Of a DNA stretch of 64,000 bases, positions 21,120 to 31,590 are shown piece by piece. The notes beneath the pieces are model-generated. The model did no database searches. It was given only the letters and a program-made list of their open reading frames with translations, and was not told where the DNA came from. Origin of the DNA: Micrasema longulum (lineage: Eukaryota > Arthropoda > Insecta > Trichoptera > Brachycentridae); the NCBI GenBank assembly GCA_022494885.1, contig JAGVSM010003446.1:170597-234596 (forward strand), given 5' to 3'. Both the position numbers and the translations under genes were made by a program. How positions within the stretch are numbered: position 1 is the first letter of the stretch; every line of letters begins with the position of its first letter.

Positions 21120-21823
21120 GCGGCGCTATTCTGAACCGCTCTCGCGCGTAGAAAACACTTTTATCTCGCGTATTTGTTTTGTAAATAAGCGATATAAAAG
21201 CTTTTTCTACGGCCGCGAGAGCTTTTGGAATTTCACTCCAGGTGCGGATAAGGGTTTGATAATTAAGTATGCATAAAATTCCCTGACTGTCAAACCAAGT
21301 CTTTGAAAGGATCGAAAGTTTTAAATGCTTGGGAGTTTATGTTACGGAAAATAGCAGCTTTCAGAAATAACTGAGAGTGCGGATTGAAATAGCAGGCGCC
21401 ACATCCAACAGCATGAAGGCTGCCTGGAAATCGGATATTTACTCAGTGAAATCCAAATGCCGCTTATATAACGCCTGCATAACACCTGTTCTCCTCTATG
21501 GATGCGAATCGTAGTACCTCACTAGGGCCCAAAACAGCAAAATGCTGAGTTTTAAGAATAGGTGACTCTGTAGAATCTTGGGCGTGTGGTGGTTTGATTT
21601 TGTGCGGAATGAAGTAATAAGAGAATGGACGCAGCAAACTCTGGTGACACTTTCATCAAGCCGAAGGGATATGGTTGGCTTAGCCATGTACTGCGGTTGC
21701 CTCTTAAGAGCCTTAGACAAGGCATTAGGTTCTCGACGTTCTCGACGTCCTGGACGTCCACTGTAAAATACGCGAGATAAAAGTGTTTTCTACGGCCGTA
21801 AGAGAGGTTCAGAATAGCACCGC
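21120..21823. mobile_element. Terminal-inverted-repeat element enclosing a LINE fragment
   Basis: GCGGCGCTATTCTGAACCGC at 21120 is mirrored by GCGGTGCTATTCTGAACCTC read backwards from 21823. The similarity continues through GTAGAAAACACTTTTATCTC and GCGTATTT, giving inverted termini of about 55 bp. The left terminus is followed by its own inverted partner (CTTTTTCTACGGCCGCGAGA, about 21197-21216), so the left side alone folds into a hairpin. Inside lies an RTE-like LINE fragment. No target duplication was found. Confidence 0.65.
21265..21775 (+). pseudogene. RTE-like LINE C-terminal fragment inside the TIR element
   Basis: Broken frames give MLGSLC (YLGVY-like region), ILGVWWFDFVRNEVIREWTQ and GYGWLSHVLRLPLKSLRQG. 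These match the copy at 29600-30215 (ILGVRWFDF, WLGHVLRMP) block for block. Many stops and shifts show it is old. Confidence 0.75.
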
Positions 21824-21859
21824 TGATGGTTTATGGGGCCCAGCATTGGTAAAGTAAAT

Positions 21860-22150
21860 ACAGCGTATCTCAATCTTATGTTAATGGAAGATTAGATGGT
21901 TAGTTTTGAAATATTGCAGTTGAAAACCACTTTTACAATCAATATTTCACGTCCAATTTGCAAGGGATCGAACCTAGGATCTCACGCATGGTAGGCAGAT
22001 GCGCCAACCACTACTCTTTGAAGTGGACTTTTCATCGCTTAATTTCCTTTTTCAAGATTTTTACGAGAATTTGCCATCGAGTTGAAAACACTTCTTTAGG
22101 TTTCTGGTTCTATTTCACAGGTAGAACTATATTCTTAATCCACCCGGACC
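21860..22150 (-). repeat. Composite SINE with two tRNA-like heads (S3 followed by S2), inverted
   Basis: On the minus strand, 22150-22025 matches the S3 unit (AAGAATATAGTT ... CTCGATGGC), and 22022-21860 carries an S2-type head: GTGGTTGGCGCATCTGCCTA, CCATGCG, then CCTAGGTTCGATCCCTTG. The same order and orientation, with the same spacer AAAAGTC, occurs at 43445-43740 (+). Two copies of the junction argue that the dimer is a real element. Confidence 0.6.
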
Positions 22151-22704
22151 CAGACGGGTAAAGTAAACTTATTTCATAAACTTTTCTGCTTACTCAAATT
22201 CAAAATACACATTTGGTCATAATATTCATAATTACAATACGCGTTATTCAGGGAATCTTCATGTGTCTAAGTTTCGCTCAACAAAGTTTGGCAGTAGGTC
22301 CTTGGAAAATATTAGCCATTCCGAATATAATAAACTGTCTGATGAGCTAAGACACGAAAAATTTAATAAAAAATCCAGAAGTGACGCAATTAAAATATAT
22401 TTCTTAAATCTTTTTGATAGTGATAATTATTAATGTAGTTTATATAAGATGGTGTTTTATACTTATCATACAATGATGTTTTCTTTTTATTTCTGATGTA
22501 TTAACCCTTATACTGCTAAACAACGATATATCGTTGTTGTTAATCCCTATCATAAAGTTCCAACTAGACTGATGCTGACGTCATAATCCCCAAAAGGGTA
22601 AATGAATTCGGGAACTGCTTGTTGCACTTAACCGTCAGTGGTATAAAACATTTTCAAAACATACAAATTACTTATTCGACGGGTTATCATTTAGTTTCGT
22701 ACCT

Positions 22705-23095
22705 ATTTCAGCCCTACGGAAAATTTAACACAAAAAATGTTTTCTTAAGCGCGGTTAAAATTTGAGCATTAAATTGTACAGCAAAGTTTCTTGAAATGAA
22801 TAAAAAATATTTAAATAAAAACAAACTACTTTGAATGACGTCACTTGTTCATATGAATCAACCAATGATAAGAGGATTGTGGAAGATTTCCGGCTTGCTA
22901 ATCGTCAATGGACCAATTAACAGAACTAACCGAGAAGAAGCGGAAGAGAACTTGCGACGTCACACGCGGGTTAATGTCAGAAATACAAAAATTTATAAGA
23001 TCGTAGCGCTGATAATACGATACATAAAAATTAAAAAAGCTTTGTCTAATAACAAATTTTTTTTAAACCACTAAACATCCTCATTATAAATTTAC
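22705..23095. mobile_element. MITE family M copy inside palindrome copy A
   Basis: Starts near TTTCAGCCCTACGGAAAATT and ends at ACCACTAAACATCCTCATTA. The middle contains CGTCACTTGTTCATATGAAT, CCAATGATAAGAGGATTGTG and CGTAGCGCTGATAATACGAT. A 79-codon open frame (22835-23074) is conserved in the mirror copy only because the arms are near-identical. Other copies: 26730, 33052, 41160 (partial), 46636 and 57010. Confidence 0.65.
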
Positions 23096-23632
23096 TTATG
23101 ATGTTTAAATTCGCAGTGCTTTTAAGAAAAGAGAAACAACTAAACACAGGAAACTTCTAGCTAGTCGGGACCTGAAACAGTGAACTTTTTTACATTGCAA
23201 AAACAGTCAAATGAAAAATAAATAAATGTTAATAGTTAGTTTTTTAATCACTTATATGATATTTGAAGAAAATAATTGCATTCGGTGTTTTTCCCGCGAT
23301 TAAACCCGATCCAATAATTAAGAAAATATTGATGTACTTCCGTAATGAATAACTAATTAAATACTTTACTTTTAATATAATAACTCTTATCTAGTGAGGT
23401 CCCTATATCACCGGAAAACCCCATAATTAAGAATATAAACAAATAATTAAAGAGCCATAAAACATAAAAATTATTTACCATGGAACCTAATGATTGTCAA
23501 TTAGGACGTTTGAATATTAAAAAAAATATTTGTTCATTTATTATAATGGGTGCCCACAGCAATGGGAAATTCAAATGTTTTAGCTGTTCATTAGGTAGTA
23601 ATTATTACTCTACTAACAAAACGTAATTATTA

Positions 23633-23884
23633 CTATACAAACTCTATTCTACAAACAAAACGTAAATGAGGTATATCAGCTCGATATTGATCCAAAAATA
23701 CTTTAGAAAAAGCTCCTTTGATTTCGTGCTCTTCGTAAGAGTCATATTATAAATTATTATCACTATCACTTAAAAAATGATCGTTATTGTCTAATTCACT
23801 TTCGGGATAGGTTTAGCTGCTAAGCCTCCGAGTTTCTCGGTGAGGTACTATTATTTCTTTATCACTTTCACTATCCGTTATCAT
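23633..23884 (-). pseudogene. PiggyBac-like transposase N-terminal fragment (copy A)
   Basis: Mirror image of the frame at 25932-26183. It starts with MITDSESDKEIIVPHRETRR, then a stop after residue 23, then PESELDNNDHFLSDSDNN, a second stop and DSYEEHEIKGAFSKVF. An acidic Ser/Asp/Glu-rich N-terminus is typical of piggyBac transposases. The DDD catalytic core and the Cys-rich C-terminus are absent. Supports assigning the host element to piggyBac. Confidence 0.6.
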
Positions 23885-24227
23885 TTTAAATGATATATTT
23901 TGTAAATTTATTCACAATAAAAAGGACGCTTTGCAGAGTAAAATTATTAGTAAGAGTAACAAAGTAAGATTCAAAATATATTTAAACATAAAAAATATGT
24001 AATTTACCTAAGCTGTTTGTAATTTCGGCAACTGTTGCCTATCTCGCTCAATCCATTATGTGTGAACTAGCCATTAGTGAAACGGAATATTTTTTTTAGA
24101 AGATATATCAATTTGTGAGACAGTTGTATAAAAACATTATTTTTTAAAATTAAAATTATATTATAACATCTACCAAGAAATAATATCACTTCTTAGTACA
24201 TTTACCGGTTACTTTTAAGTTTCAATC

Positions 24228-24590
24228 TAAATAGCTCCCTACAAACATTTGGACATACTCAAAATATTGTTGATTAAAATAACTTGCATGAAAAATTTAA
24301 AGTATTTTTAGGCATTACCTAGGTGAAATAATTTATCCAGGTGAAACTCACCGACATCAATAAAGGTTTCAGCTCTTTTAGTTTGCAAAAGTCAACAGAT
24401 GGAAGAGTTGAGGTAATGTAAAAATAGTCATGAATGTGGATGTGTAAACATACCCCTAAAATAGTGAATATTTTGTAGTGTGTAAAGTGGTCATTTAAAC
24501 CAGCCAATGACAGATCATATGTCCTGTAAATGCCTAGACTTCCATATTCCCTTGGCAAAAATGTTTTCCCTCTCTGTTGCAACTAATTTC
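24228..24590 (-). mobile_element. MITE family P copy inside palindrome copy A
   Basis: In reverse orientation it carries GCAACAGAGAGGGAAAACAT, CTGTCATTGGCTGG (here TCATTGGCTGGTTTAAATGA) and AGAGCTGAAACCTTTATTGA, ending near CAATATTTTGAGTATGTCC. It must have inserted before copy A and copy B were formed, because both arms have it at the same place (25222-25582 in B). A relative of copy A at 40732 lacks it. Confidence 0.75.
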
Positions 24591-24721
24591 AAGATATATT
24601 TTACACAATTTTTGTTTAGCATGCATTGATGGAAGTGATAGGTTTGATAATATATAACAGAGCACTTTGCCCCGCAATCAGCAAAAAACTATCATTATTA
24701 TTTCGTTTCAATAATAACTAT

Positions 24722-24940
24722 TCAAACAATGCGCCTTGAGATTGCTGTACGAGACCAGTTTTGTTTGTTTTTATTTTCAATTAAGAAAGGGTTTACAACC
24801 GCTGTACGAAAATTGTCTATTTGCGGCACGAATTGTCTATCTTGCTCACTCCACTGGGCTTGAATTAGATATTTATGAAATGGAAGATTTTTCTTGGAAT
24901 TGCTATTAATTTTTAAAACAGTAGTGTGTTTGGAAAACAA
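24722..24940 (-). other. 72-codon open frame in the left-end region of the piggyBac-like element
   Basis: The frame begins MFSKHTTVLKINSNSKKNLP and continues FHKYLIQAQWSEQDRQ. The same frame (61 codons, differing at a few residues near the end) exists in the deletion derivative at 40818-41003. No domain was recognised and it precedes the transposase start region. Conservation could reflect shared ancestry of the copies alone, so a coding role is unproven. Confidence 0.25.
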
Positions 24941-25221
24941 CGTATTCGATAAAATATTTTTAAAATGTATGAATAATAAGATTTCTGATTAGATTCTTGA
25001 AAAACTGCGTAGCAGCGTAAGGGTTAACCCTTAATTGAAAATAAAAACAAACAAAACTGGTCTCGTACAGCAATCTCAAGGCGCATTGTTTGAATAGTTA
25101 TTATTGAAACGAAATAATAATGATAGTTTTTTGCTTATTGTGGGGCAAAGTGCTCTGTTATATATTATCAAACCTATCACTTCCATCAATGCATGCTAAA
25201 CAAAAATTGTGTAAAATATAT

Positions 25222-25582
25222 CTTGAAATTAGTTGCAACAGAGAGGGAAAACATTTTTGCCAAGGGAATATGGAAGTCTAAGGCATTTACAGGACATATG
25301 ATCTGTCATTGGCTGGTTTAAATGACCACTTTACACACTACAAAATATTCACTATTTTAGGGGTATGTTTACACATCCACATTCATGACTATTTTAACAT
25401 TACCTGAACTCTTCCATCTGTTGACTTTTGCAAACTAAAAGAGCTGAAACCTTTATTGATGTCGGTGAGTTTCACCTGGATAAATTATTTCACCTAGGTA
25501 ATGCCTAAAAATACTTTAAATTTTTCATGCAAGTTATTTTAATCAACAATATTTTGAGTATGTCCAAATGTTTGTAGGGAGC
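25222..25582 (+). mobile_element. MITE family P copy inside palindrome copy B
   Basis: Mirror of 24228-24590. It begins GTTGCAACAGAGAGGGAAAA and contains CTGTCATTGGCTGGTTTAAA, TTCACTATTTTAGGGG and ACCTTTATTGATGTCGGTGA, ending GAGTATGTCCAAATGTTTGT. Only a few differences from its mirror are visible (for example GTCTAAGGCA versus GTCTAGGCA). Confidence 0.75.
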
Positions 25583-25931
25583 TATTTAGATTGAAACTTA
25601 AAAGTAACCGGTAAATGTACTAAGAAGTGATATTATTTCTTGGTAGATGTTATAATATAATTTTAATTTTAAAAAATAATGTTTTTGTACAACTGTCTCA
25701 CAAATTGATATCTCTTCTAAGGAAAATATTCCGTTTCACTAATAGCTAGTTCACGCATAATGGATTGAGCGAGATAGACAACAGTTGCCGAAATTACAAA
25801 CAGCTTAGGTAAATTACATATTTTTTACATTTAAATATATTTTGAATCTTACTCTGTTACTCTTACTAATAATTTTACTCTGCAAAGCGTCCTTTTTATT
25901 GTGAATAAATTTACAAAATATATCATTTAAA

Positions 25932-26183
25932 ATGATAACGGATAGTGAAAGTGATAAAGAAATAATAGTACCTCACCGAGAAACTCGGAGGCTTAGCAGC
26001 TAAACCTATCCCGAAAGTGAATTAGACAATAACGATCATTTTTTAAGTGATAGTGATAATAATTTATAATATGACTCTTACGAAGAGCACGAAATCAAAG
26101 GAGCTTTTTCTAAAGTATTTTTGGATCAATATCGAGCTGATATACCTCATTTACGTTTTGTTTGTAGAATAGAGTTTGTATAG
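25932..26183 (+). pseudogene. PiggyBac-like transposase N-terminal fragment (copy B)
   Basis: The start codon at 25932 opens 23 residues (MITDSESDKEI...), with a stop at 26001. The same frame then continues through two acidic segments and DSYEEHEIKGAFSKVFLDQY to a stop at 26181, about 84 codons including two internal stops. PiggyBac transposases of about 560-600 residues begin with such an acidic region before the catalytic domain. The rest is missing, replaced by unrelated AT-rich DNA and a MITE. Confidence 0.6.
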
Positions 26184-27314
26184 TAATAATTACGTTTTGT
26201 TAGTAGAGTAATAATTACTACCTAATGAACAGCTAAAACATTTGAATTTCCCATTGCTGTGGGCACCCATTATAATAAATGAACAAATATTTTTTTTAAT
26301 ATTCAAACGTCCTAATTGACAATCATTAGGTTCCATGGTAAATTATTTTTATGTTTTATGGCTCTTTAATTATTTGTTTATATTCTTAATTATGGGGTTT
26401 TCCGGTGATATAGGGACCTCACTAGATAAGAGTTATTATATTAAAAGTAAAATATTTAATTAGTTATTCATTACGGAAGTACATCAATATTTTCTTAATT
26501 ATTGGATCGGGTTTAATCGCGGGAAAAACACCGAATGCAATTATTTTCTTCAAATATCATATAAGTGATTAAAAAACTAACTATTAACATTTATTTATTT
26601 TTCATTTGACTGTTTTTGCAATGTAAAAAAGTTCACTGTTTCAGGTCCCGACTAGCTAGAAGTTTCCTGTGTTTAGTTGTTTCTCTTTTCTTAAAAGCAC
26701 TGCGAATTTAAACATCATAAGTAAATTTATAATGAGGATGTTTAGTGGTTTAAAAAAAATTGTTATTAGACAAAGCTTTTTTAATTTTTATGTATCGTAT
26801 TATCAGCGCTACGATCTTATAAATTTTTGTATTTCTGACATTAACCCGCGTGTGACGTCGCAAGTTCTCTTCCGCTTCTTCTCGGTTAGTTCTGTTAATT
26901 GGTCCATTGGCGATTAGCAAACCGGAAATCTTCCACAATCCTCTTATCATTGGTTGATTCATATGAACAAGTGACGTCATTCAATATAGTTCGTTTTTAT
27001 TTCAATATTTTTTATTCATTTCAAGAAACTTTGCTGTACAATTTAATGCTCAAATTTTAACCGCGCGTAAGAAAACATTTTTTGTGTTAAATTTTCCGTG
27101 GGGCTGAAATAGGTACGAAACTAAATGATAACCCGTCGAATAAGTAATTTGTATGTTTTGAAAATGTTTTATACCACTGACGGTTAAGTGCAACAAGCAG
27201 TTCCCGAATTCATTTACCCTTTTGGGGATTATGACGTCAGCATCAGTCTAGTTGGAACTTTATGATAGGGATTAACAACAACGATATATCGTTGTTTAGC
27301 AGTATAAGGGTTAA

Positions 27315-27890
27315 TTTGTATGATATGTATTGTCAAAAAAATGATTTTTCTTATGTACGATCCCAAATGAGTTTCTTTAATAATTACTGAGAGTAAAATA
27401 TGTACTTTTGTATCGTATGTTTTATTAATAATCAAAATATTAAAAAAAAAAAATTAAGAATCTCTTGATGAAAAAAAAATTACAAGTCATATTTCATTTG
27501 ATTGATTATTATGAATAACGCATTAAGCTATATTTTTGTAATTTATTACATCAAGGGCCACAAGGATTGGTCCTAAACTCTGTAAACGCCTATTCCTTCC
27601 TTAAAAGTATATTGGTCTTTTCATCTTTGTTGAAGTATTGTTTACATATTTTTACCATCGTTCACGTTCTGTAAATCAATAATTATTATGCGTTGTGCGT
27701 CCGTAACTTGTCACCTTAAATCGATGGCCATAAATGGTTAGAATAATTGTAGTAGGCTTCGGGAGGTCGACGCCTTTTTTGACGAGAACATAATATACGA
27801 ATTTACGAATAGTATATTTTGATCACAAATAATACTGGCACTCAAAACATATCCTCTGATTTGCATGGCAAAAATAGCTACCGATTTAAT
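27315..27890. other. AT-rich sequence right of the palindrome
   Basis: No gene recognised. The 68-codon minus frame 27229-27435 starts inside the palindrome terminus and has no domain. Confidence 0.4.
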
Positions 27891-27899
27891 CATTTAATC

Positions 27900-28260
27900 A
27901 TTTTAATCATTTATTTATTTATTCATATATATGTACATTACAAAATAAAATATCTTAATTCATACATATATAAATAATTAGGTAAAATTAGGTATATGTA
28001 AAAAAAACACATTAGTATACATAATATCCAAAGAATAATATGTTAAAAAAGTAAGAGAATCTTGTAACGAAAAACTCCCTCAGAGACGTGAAAAATGTCA
28101 ATGTCCAAAGTGATATTGTTCAACATAGAGATAGCCCTTCCAACAGGCGTATACGGCGTAGTCTCGTAAAATTACTCTCATGACCATAAAAGAAATATAT
28201 TAGTCTAAACTATTAAGTGTTTAGTGCGCCATGGGTCTTTAAACTGAACATAATATAAGA
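27900..28260 (-). pseudogene. LINE C-terminal fragment and 3' tail (family U)
   Basis: On the minus strand the frame reads PVGRAISMLNNITLDIDIFH followed by VSEGVFRYKI, preceded in another frame by NFTRLRRIR. This parallels the minus-strand frame at 50379-50603 (HFTRFRQHR, WGRMIGLLNSLQREVDLFHA). A UTR of about 100 bp and an AATAAATAAATAAATG tail at about 27905-27925 follow. Two copies with matching protein-level features suggest a real LINE C-terminus of unknown clade. Confidence 0.5.
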
Positions 28261-28489
28261 CAACAAGAAAAATCATCAAAATTCAAACAGAAAGTTAAGA
28301 AATGTCGATGACTCAGTTGCATAGAGGGATAACTAAAAAAATGATGATTTGAGTAATACTATTAATTATATTTAATAAAAATAACTGCAACTCTTAAAAA
28401 CTATTGATTTTCTCATAAAAGACAAATGTTTACATATGAAAATGAATGAACTTAAAAATATCTCAGCTCCATAACTAATTAAAACGTTG

Positions 28490-28635
28490 TGATATTTATT
28501 TTATTCATTCAAAATTACACTAGTTTAAATATTAATAAAATTATTAAGCCTTTTTAGACTATGCCCGTGTCAAGCCATAATAATTAACAATAAAAATACG
28601 TATTAAATGAATTACATTAAATTATAATGACATGT
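28490..28635 (-). repeat. LINE 3'-end repeat, also at 48205-48345
   Basis: TTTATTTTATTCATTCAAAATTACACT ... CTTTTTAGACTATGCCCGTGTCAAGCCATAATAA is shared, near-identically and in the same orientation, with 48205-48345. The T-rich start is the complement of an AATAAAATAA tail, so these are two 3' ends of the same minus-strand retroelement. Confidence 0.65.
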
Positions 28636-29100
28636 GATGCAATAGAATAACAATCTAGAAAAAAGGAATAAGTTATAAATAATAAAATTCCAAAGAATAC
28701 AATGCAAAAAAGATAATCAGAAATAATTTTTAAAATATAAATTATACAAATTAAGATTCACACATAATCCAATATAAAAAGTTATGGTATCATTAAAATC
28801 AACAAAATAATAGTAAAATATAGTAGTATTAAAAAAAACAAAATAAGAGTATCATTGAAATCAACAGAAAAATAATATATGTAAAAACATAATTGAAATG
28901 ATAATTGAAATATGTTTTCTATAAACTCACTCAATACTATAGTAAGAAATATAAGAAATAGTAAATAGATAACTTGTATAACACCTTTAATCCTAAAACT
29001 AGGAACCATGGTGTACATATTTTACATAAATGTATTCATATATACTACTCTTAAGGTGATGTAAATAATTATTTGTTACAAATCAATATAGATCTGTCAA
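28636..29100. other. AT-rich stretch with a duplicated 65-bp segment
   Basis: GTATCATTAAAATCAACA (about 28788) and GTATCATTGAAATCAACA (about 28848) begin two adjacent imperfect copies of about 60 bp. No gene recognised; the 78-codon minus frame 28782-29018 is Ile/Leu-rich, as expected from the base composition. Confidence 0.4.
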
Positions 29101-29103
29101 AAC

Positions 29104-30290
29104 TTGTGGTCAGCCACTAGGTACTCAAAACAAGCAATTTCTAGTTATCTCTGTATGGAACTGAGCCATCGATATGTGTTATATTACTACGAGAAAGAAT
29201 TTGATAGTCCGCATCGACCATCTATTTGGAAAATTCTCGATGCGTATGGTATTCCTTCTAAGATTATTGCTGTTATAAAAGCGCTCCACATAGATAGCAA
29301 TTGTCGTGTGAGAATCGGTAGCTCTTTGGCTGATTGGTTAGGGGTCTCCATTGGAATGAGGCAAGGCTGCGTCCTTGCACCGTTCTTATTTATCATACTG
29401 ATGGATTATAACTTATTCAAATCAATACCACCCGATCGAGGTATAGAAGTGAACTCCCCCTAAAGTTGTGCAACTTGGAGTATGCAGATGATGCAGTCCG
29501 TTTTGAAAAATCTGTTGGTGATTTTAAGTAAATTGTTGACACACTGCAGGAAAACTCAACTCGTCTGGGTCTTAATATTAATCCAAAAAGACTCAGATTA
29601 TGTGCAACAAATCCTGTTATGACCCTGATCAGCCTCTCCATAACAATGGACAGAGGATTGAGAAAGTTGACAGCTATAAATACTTGGGAGTACACATAAC
29701 TGAGGATGGAAGCATGCACAAAGAGCTCGCAACCCGCATAGGAATTGCTGGAGCAACTTTTAACATGATGCGTGTTGTCTGAAACTCTAGTCTATACTCA
29801 GTCATAACGAAATGCCGATTATTCAACTCTTGTATAATGTCAGTTCTCCTATATGGGTGCAAATCTTGGCACCTTATAAAAGCTTAAAACACCAAACTTC
29901 TGAGTTTTGAGAGTAAGTGCCTCAGAAGAATATTAGGTGTAAGGTGGTTCGATTTTATAACTAACATTGAAGTCCGAGAACGGACGCAGCAGCCTCTTAT
30001 ACGAGCGTCTTGAGGATGCGGCGGTGGACCTGGCTTGGACACGTGCTGCGCATGCCTCAGAAGAACCTAAATCCAAGTTGCCTCTTCTTTAAACCTGCGG
30101 GATCATGCCGTCCTGGAAGGCCGTCAATGACGATCTTTAGACTTTATTCGGCGGAATTAAGGGGCGCTGGATTGACATGCGAAGAAGCGAGAGTGCTGGC
30201 TGGCGATAGGGTCTCCTAGAGGCAACTGCTGATGTCCACATGCTCCACTTAGGAGCGGATGTGGGAAAGAAGAAGAAGAAGTTGCAAGAT
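29104..30290 (+). pseudogene. RTE-like LINE, RT to C-terminus, broken
   Basis: Motif A region: EKEFDSPHRPSIWKIL, where the family has EKAFDS. Then RIGSSLADWLGVSIGMRQGC followed by VLAPFLFIILMDY (RQG block). A shift gives LCNLEYADDAV (motif C, YADD). Further shifts give DSYKYLGVHITEDGSMHKEL, VLLYGC, LRRILGVRWFDF and RMRRWTWLGHVLRMP ... CRPGRPS ... GLTCEEARVLAGDRVS. At least five shifts or stops. The 3' end is a GAAGAAGAAGAAG tail near 30270. This is the longest LINE span in the window; the endonuclease domain is missing. Confidence 0.85.
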
Positions 30291-31050
30291 ATTGCTTCTT
30301 ATATTTTTAAGCCCACCACTTTTGTTCTTCGAGGCTTGGTGGACGTAGGTGTATGTATAGACCCAATACAAGGGTAAAAAACGAAAAAAAAATCGTTGTT
30401 ACAGTAATAAGTCACTATCGTAAAACTGTGTAACAATTTTTAATTATTATTTTATGGTAATAAATGCATTAAATTACTCTTTTAATTACCTGTTTATAAT
30501 GAACTTTGACAAAACGTTATATATTTTTTAATGAATACTTAATTGAAGATCGTATAGAAGATAAAAGATTAAATACAATGAAATCCACGTAGCTGCATAA
30601 AGATGCGCAATTGAATACTTTAAAAATACCTTAAGTTGTAAGTAAACCTGTAATAATAAACTCTTTTAGTAAATTGAATGCCAACTGTTCTCAAATATTT
30701 TAAACTTAGTATTTAAATAAATAAGATATTTTAATGAATGCTTCCTATTTTGCTTTTTATCAATATGTAACCGAATAAAATTGTTTATTTCTTAAAATTT
30801 TGATTCTTACTTTTTATAAAACAAATTATGTTTCCTCACTTGGAAAACCCGTGCCGAGGACACTAGAGAATACGTTTTTTTTCCAAATGAGAAAACATTT
30901 TTTTTAAAAACTTTATCTGTAAACAGAAAATTTACAAAATATCAAATACAACTGAAATGTGAAAAATTATAAAATACAATAATCCAACAATTAACAAGTA
31001 AAATAAAGCTATCCTCTCTGAATTTTCTTTCGGCGACATGAAAGATTTCT
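30291..31050. other. AT-rich stretch without recognised gene
   Basis: No supported open frame. CCTCACTTGGAAAACCCGTG at about 30834 recurs inverted near 15590-15620 and, diverged, at about 42155, indicating another unnamed repeat. Confidence 0.4.
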
Positions 31051-31152
31051 TAACATATTACAGCAGAGATGAAGAACATTTTAGATTCTATCCTCTTTGC
31101 CTACCCCTATGGGGAAAGGACGTGGTGGTTTTTTGTTGTTGTTGTTGTTGTA
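31051..31152 (+). pseudogene. MITE P terminus joined to an RTE-type LINE tail
   Basis: AACATATTACAGCAGAGATG plus AAGAACATTTT is a family P terminus. It is followed without gap by TTCTATCCTCTTTGCCTACC (SILFAYPYGE, the last residues of the RTE family) and a (GTT)5 tail. The LINE contributes only about 20 codons, so this is an extremely 5'-truncated insertion next to the MITE. Confidence 0.65.
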
Positions 31153-31370
31153 CTAAAGGAATTCTTTAAAATTTTTAATGTTTTTTTTTATATCTTAGAA
31201 ATTACTAAACGTTATTTTTTTAATAATAATGGGTCTCAGACTAATAATCAAGTGTCAAATTCATTTAAAATGAATAATTTTCTTACATGTGTTAATTCAA
31301 TCAAATTAATTTGATTTTACTGAAATGTGTTTATTACATACCATTTATAAGTGTAGGAATGTTGCTGGGC

Positions 31371-31590
31371 AAATATAGGCAGAATGGTGAATGTTACACA
31401 GTGTGTAAAGTGGCCACTTAAACCAGCCATTGACAGGTCATAAGCCCTGTAGATGCCTATACTTCTATATTACCTTCTCTTAAATGTTCTTCATCTCTGT
31501 TGTAATATGTTAATATAAACAGCTCCCCAGGGAGTTGAATCCAGTCCTTGTCTACAAAAATTCTGACAAACTCAAAATATTGTCAAATAT
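31371..31590 (-). mobile_element. MITE family P partial copy
   Basis: Nearly identical to 16990-17150 and its flank: TGGTGAATGTTACACAGTGT, GCCATTGACAGGTCATAAGC, CTTCATCTCTGTTGTAATAT and GTCCTTGTCTACAAAAATTC. The high identity means this subfamily moved recently or was copied from the 16-17 kb pair. Confidence 0.8.

Larger units (their letters stand above)
22501..25027 (-). mobile_element. PiggyBac-like element, copy A (left half of the 4.8-kb palindrome)
   Basis: It is bounded by TTAA at 22501-22504 and 25024-25027. One terminus reads CCCTTATACTGCTAAACAAC and contains the perfect palindrome CAACGATATATCGTTG. The other, read inwards on the minus strand, is CCCTTACGCTGCTACGCAG. TTAA duplication with CCC-starting termini is diagnostic of the piggyBac superfamily. 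Internally it holds a fragment of transposase N-terminus (23633-23884), a family M MITE and a family P MITE. It is non-autonomous because the catalytic part of the transposase is gone. Confidence 0.85.
25028..27314 (+). mobile_element. PiggyBac-like element, copy B (right half of the palindrome), left end deleted
   Basis: Nearly identical to copy A but inverted, and sharing the TTAA at 25024-25027. It ends in GCAGTATAAGGG-TTAA (27311-27314). Its inner end starts CCCTTAATTGAAAATAAAAA. Copy A shows that about 230 bp between the terminal CCCTTA and an internal CTTAATTG have been lost. The shared CTTA suggests a microhomology deletion. The transposase fragment lies at 25932-26183, a family P MITE at 25222-25582, and a family M MITE at about 26730-27110. 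Confidence 0.85.

Noticed and set aside
22835..23074. 79-codon frame conserved in two places (also 26750-26980 on the other strand)
   Set aside because: The two places are the arms of one palindrome, so conservation is not independent. Other family M copies (33052, 46636, 57010) do not keep the frame.
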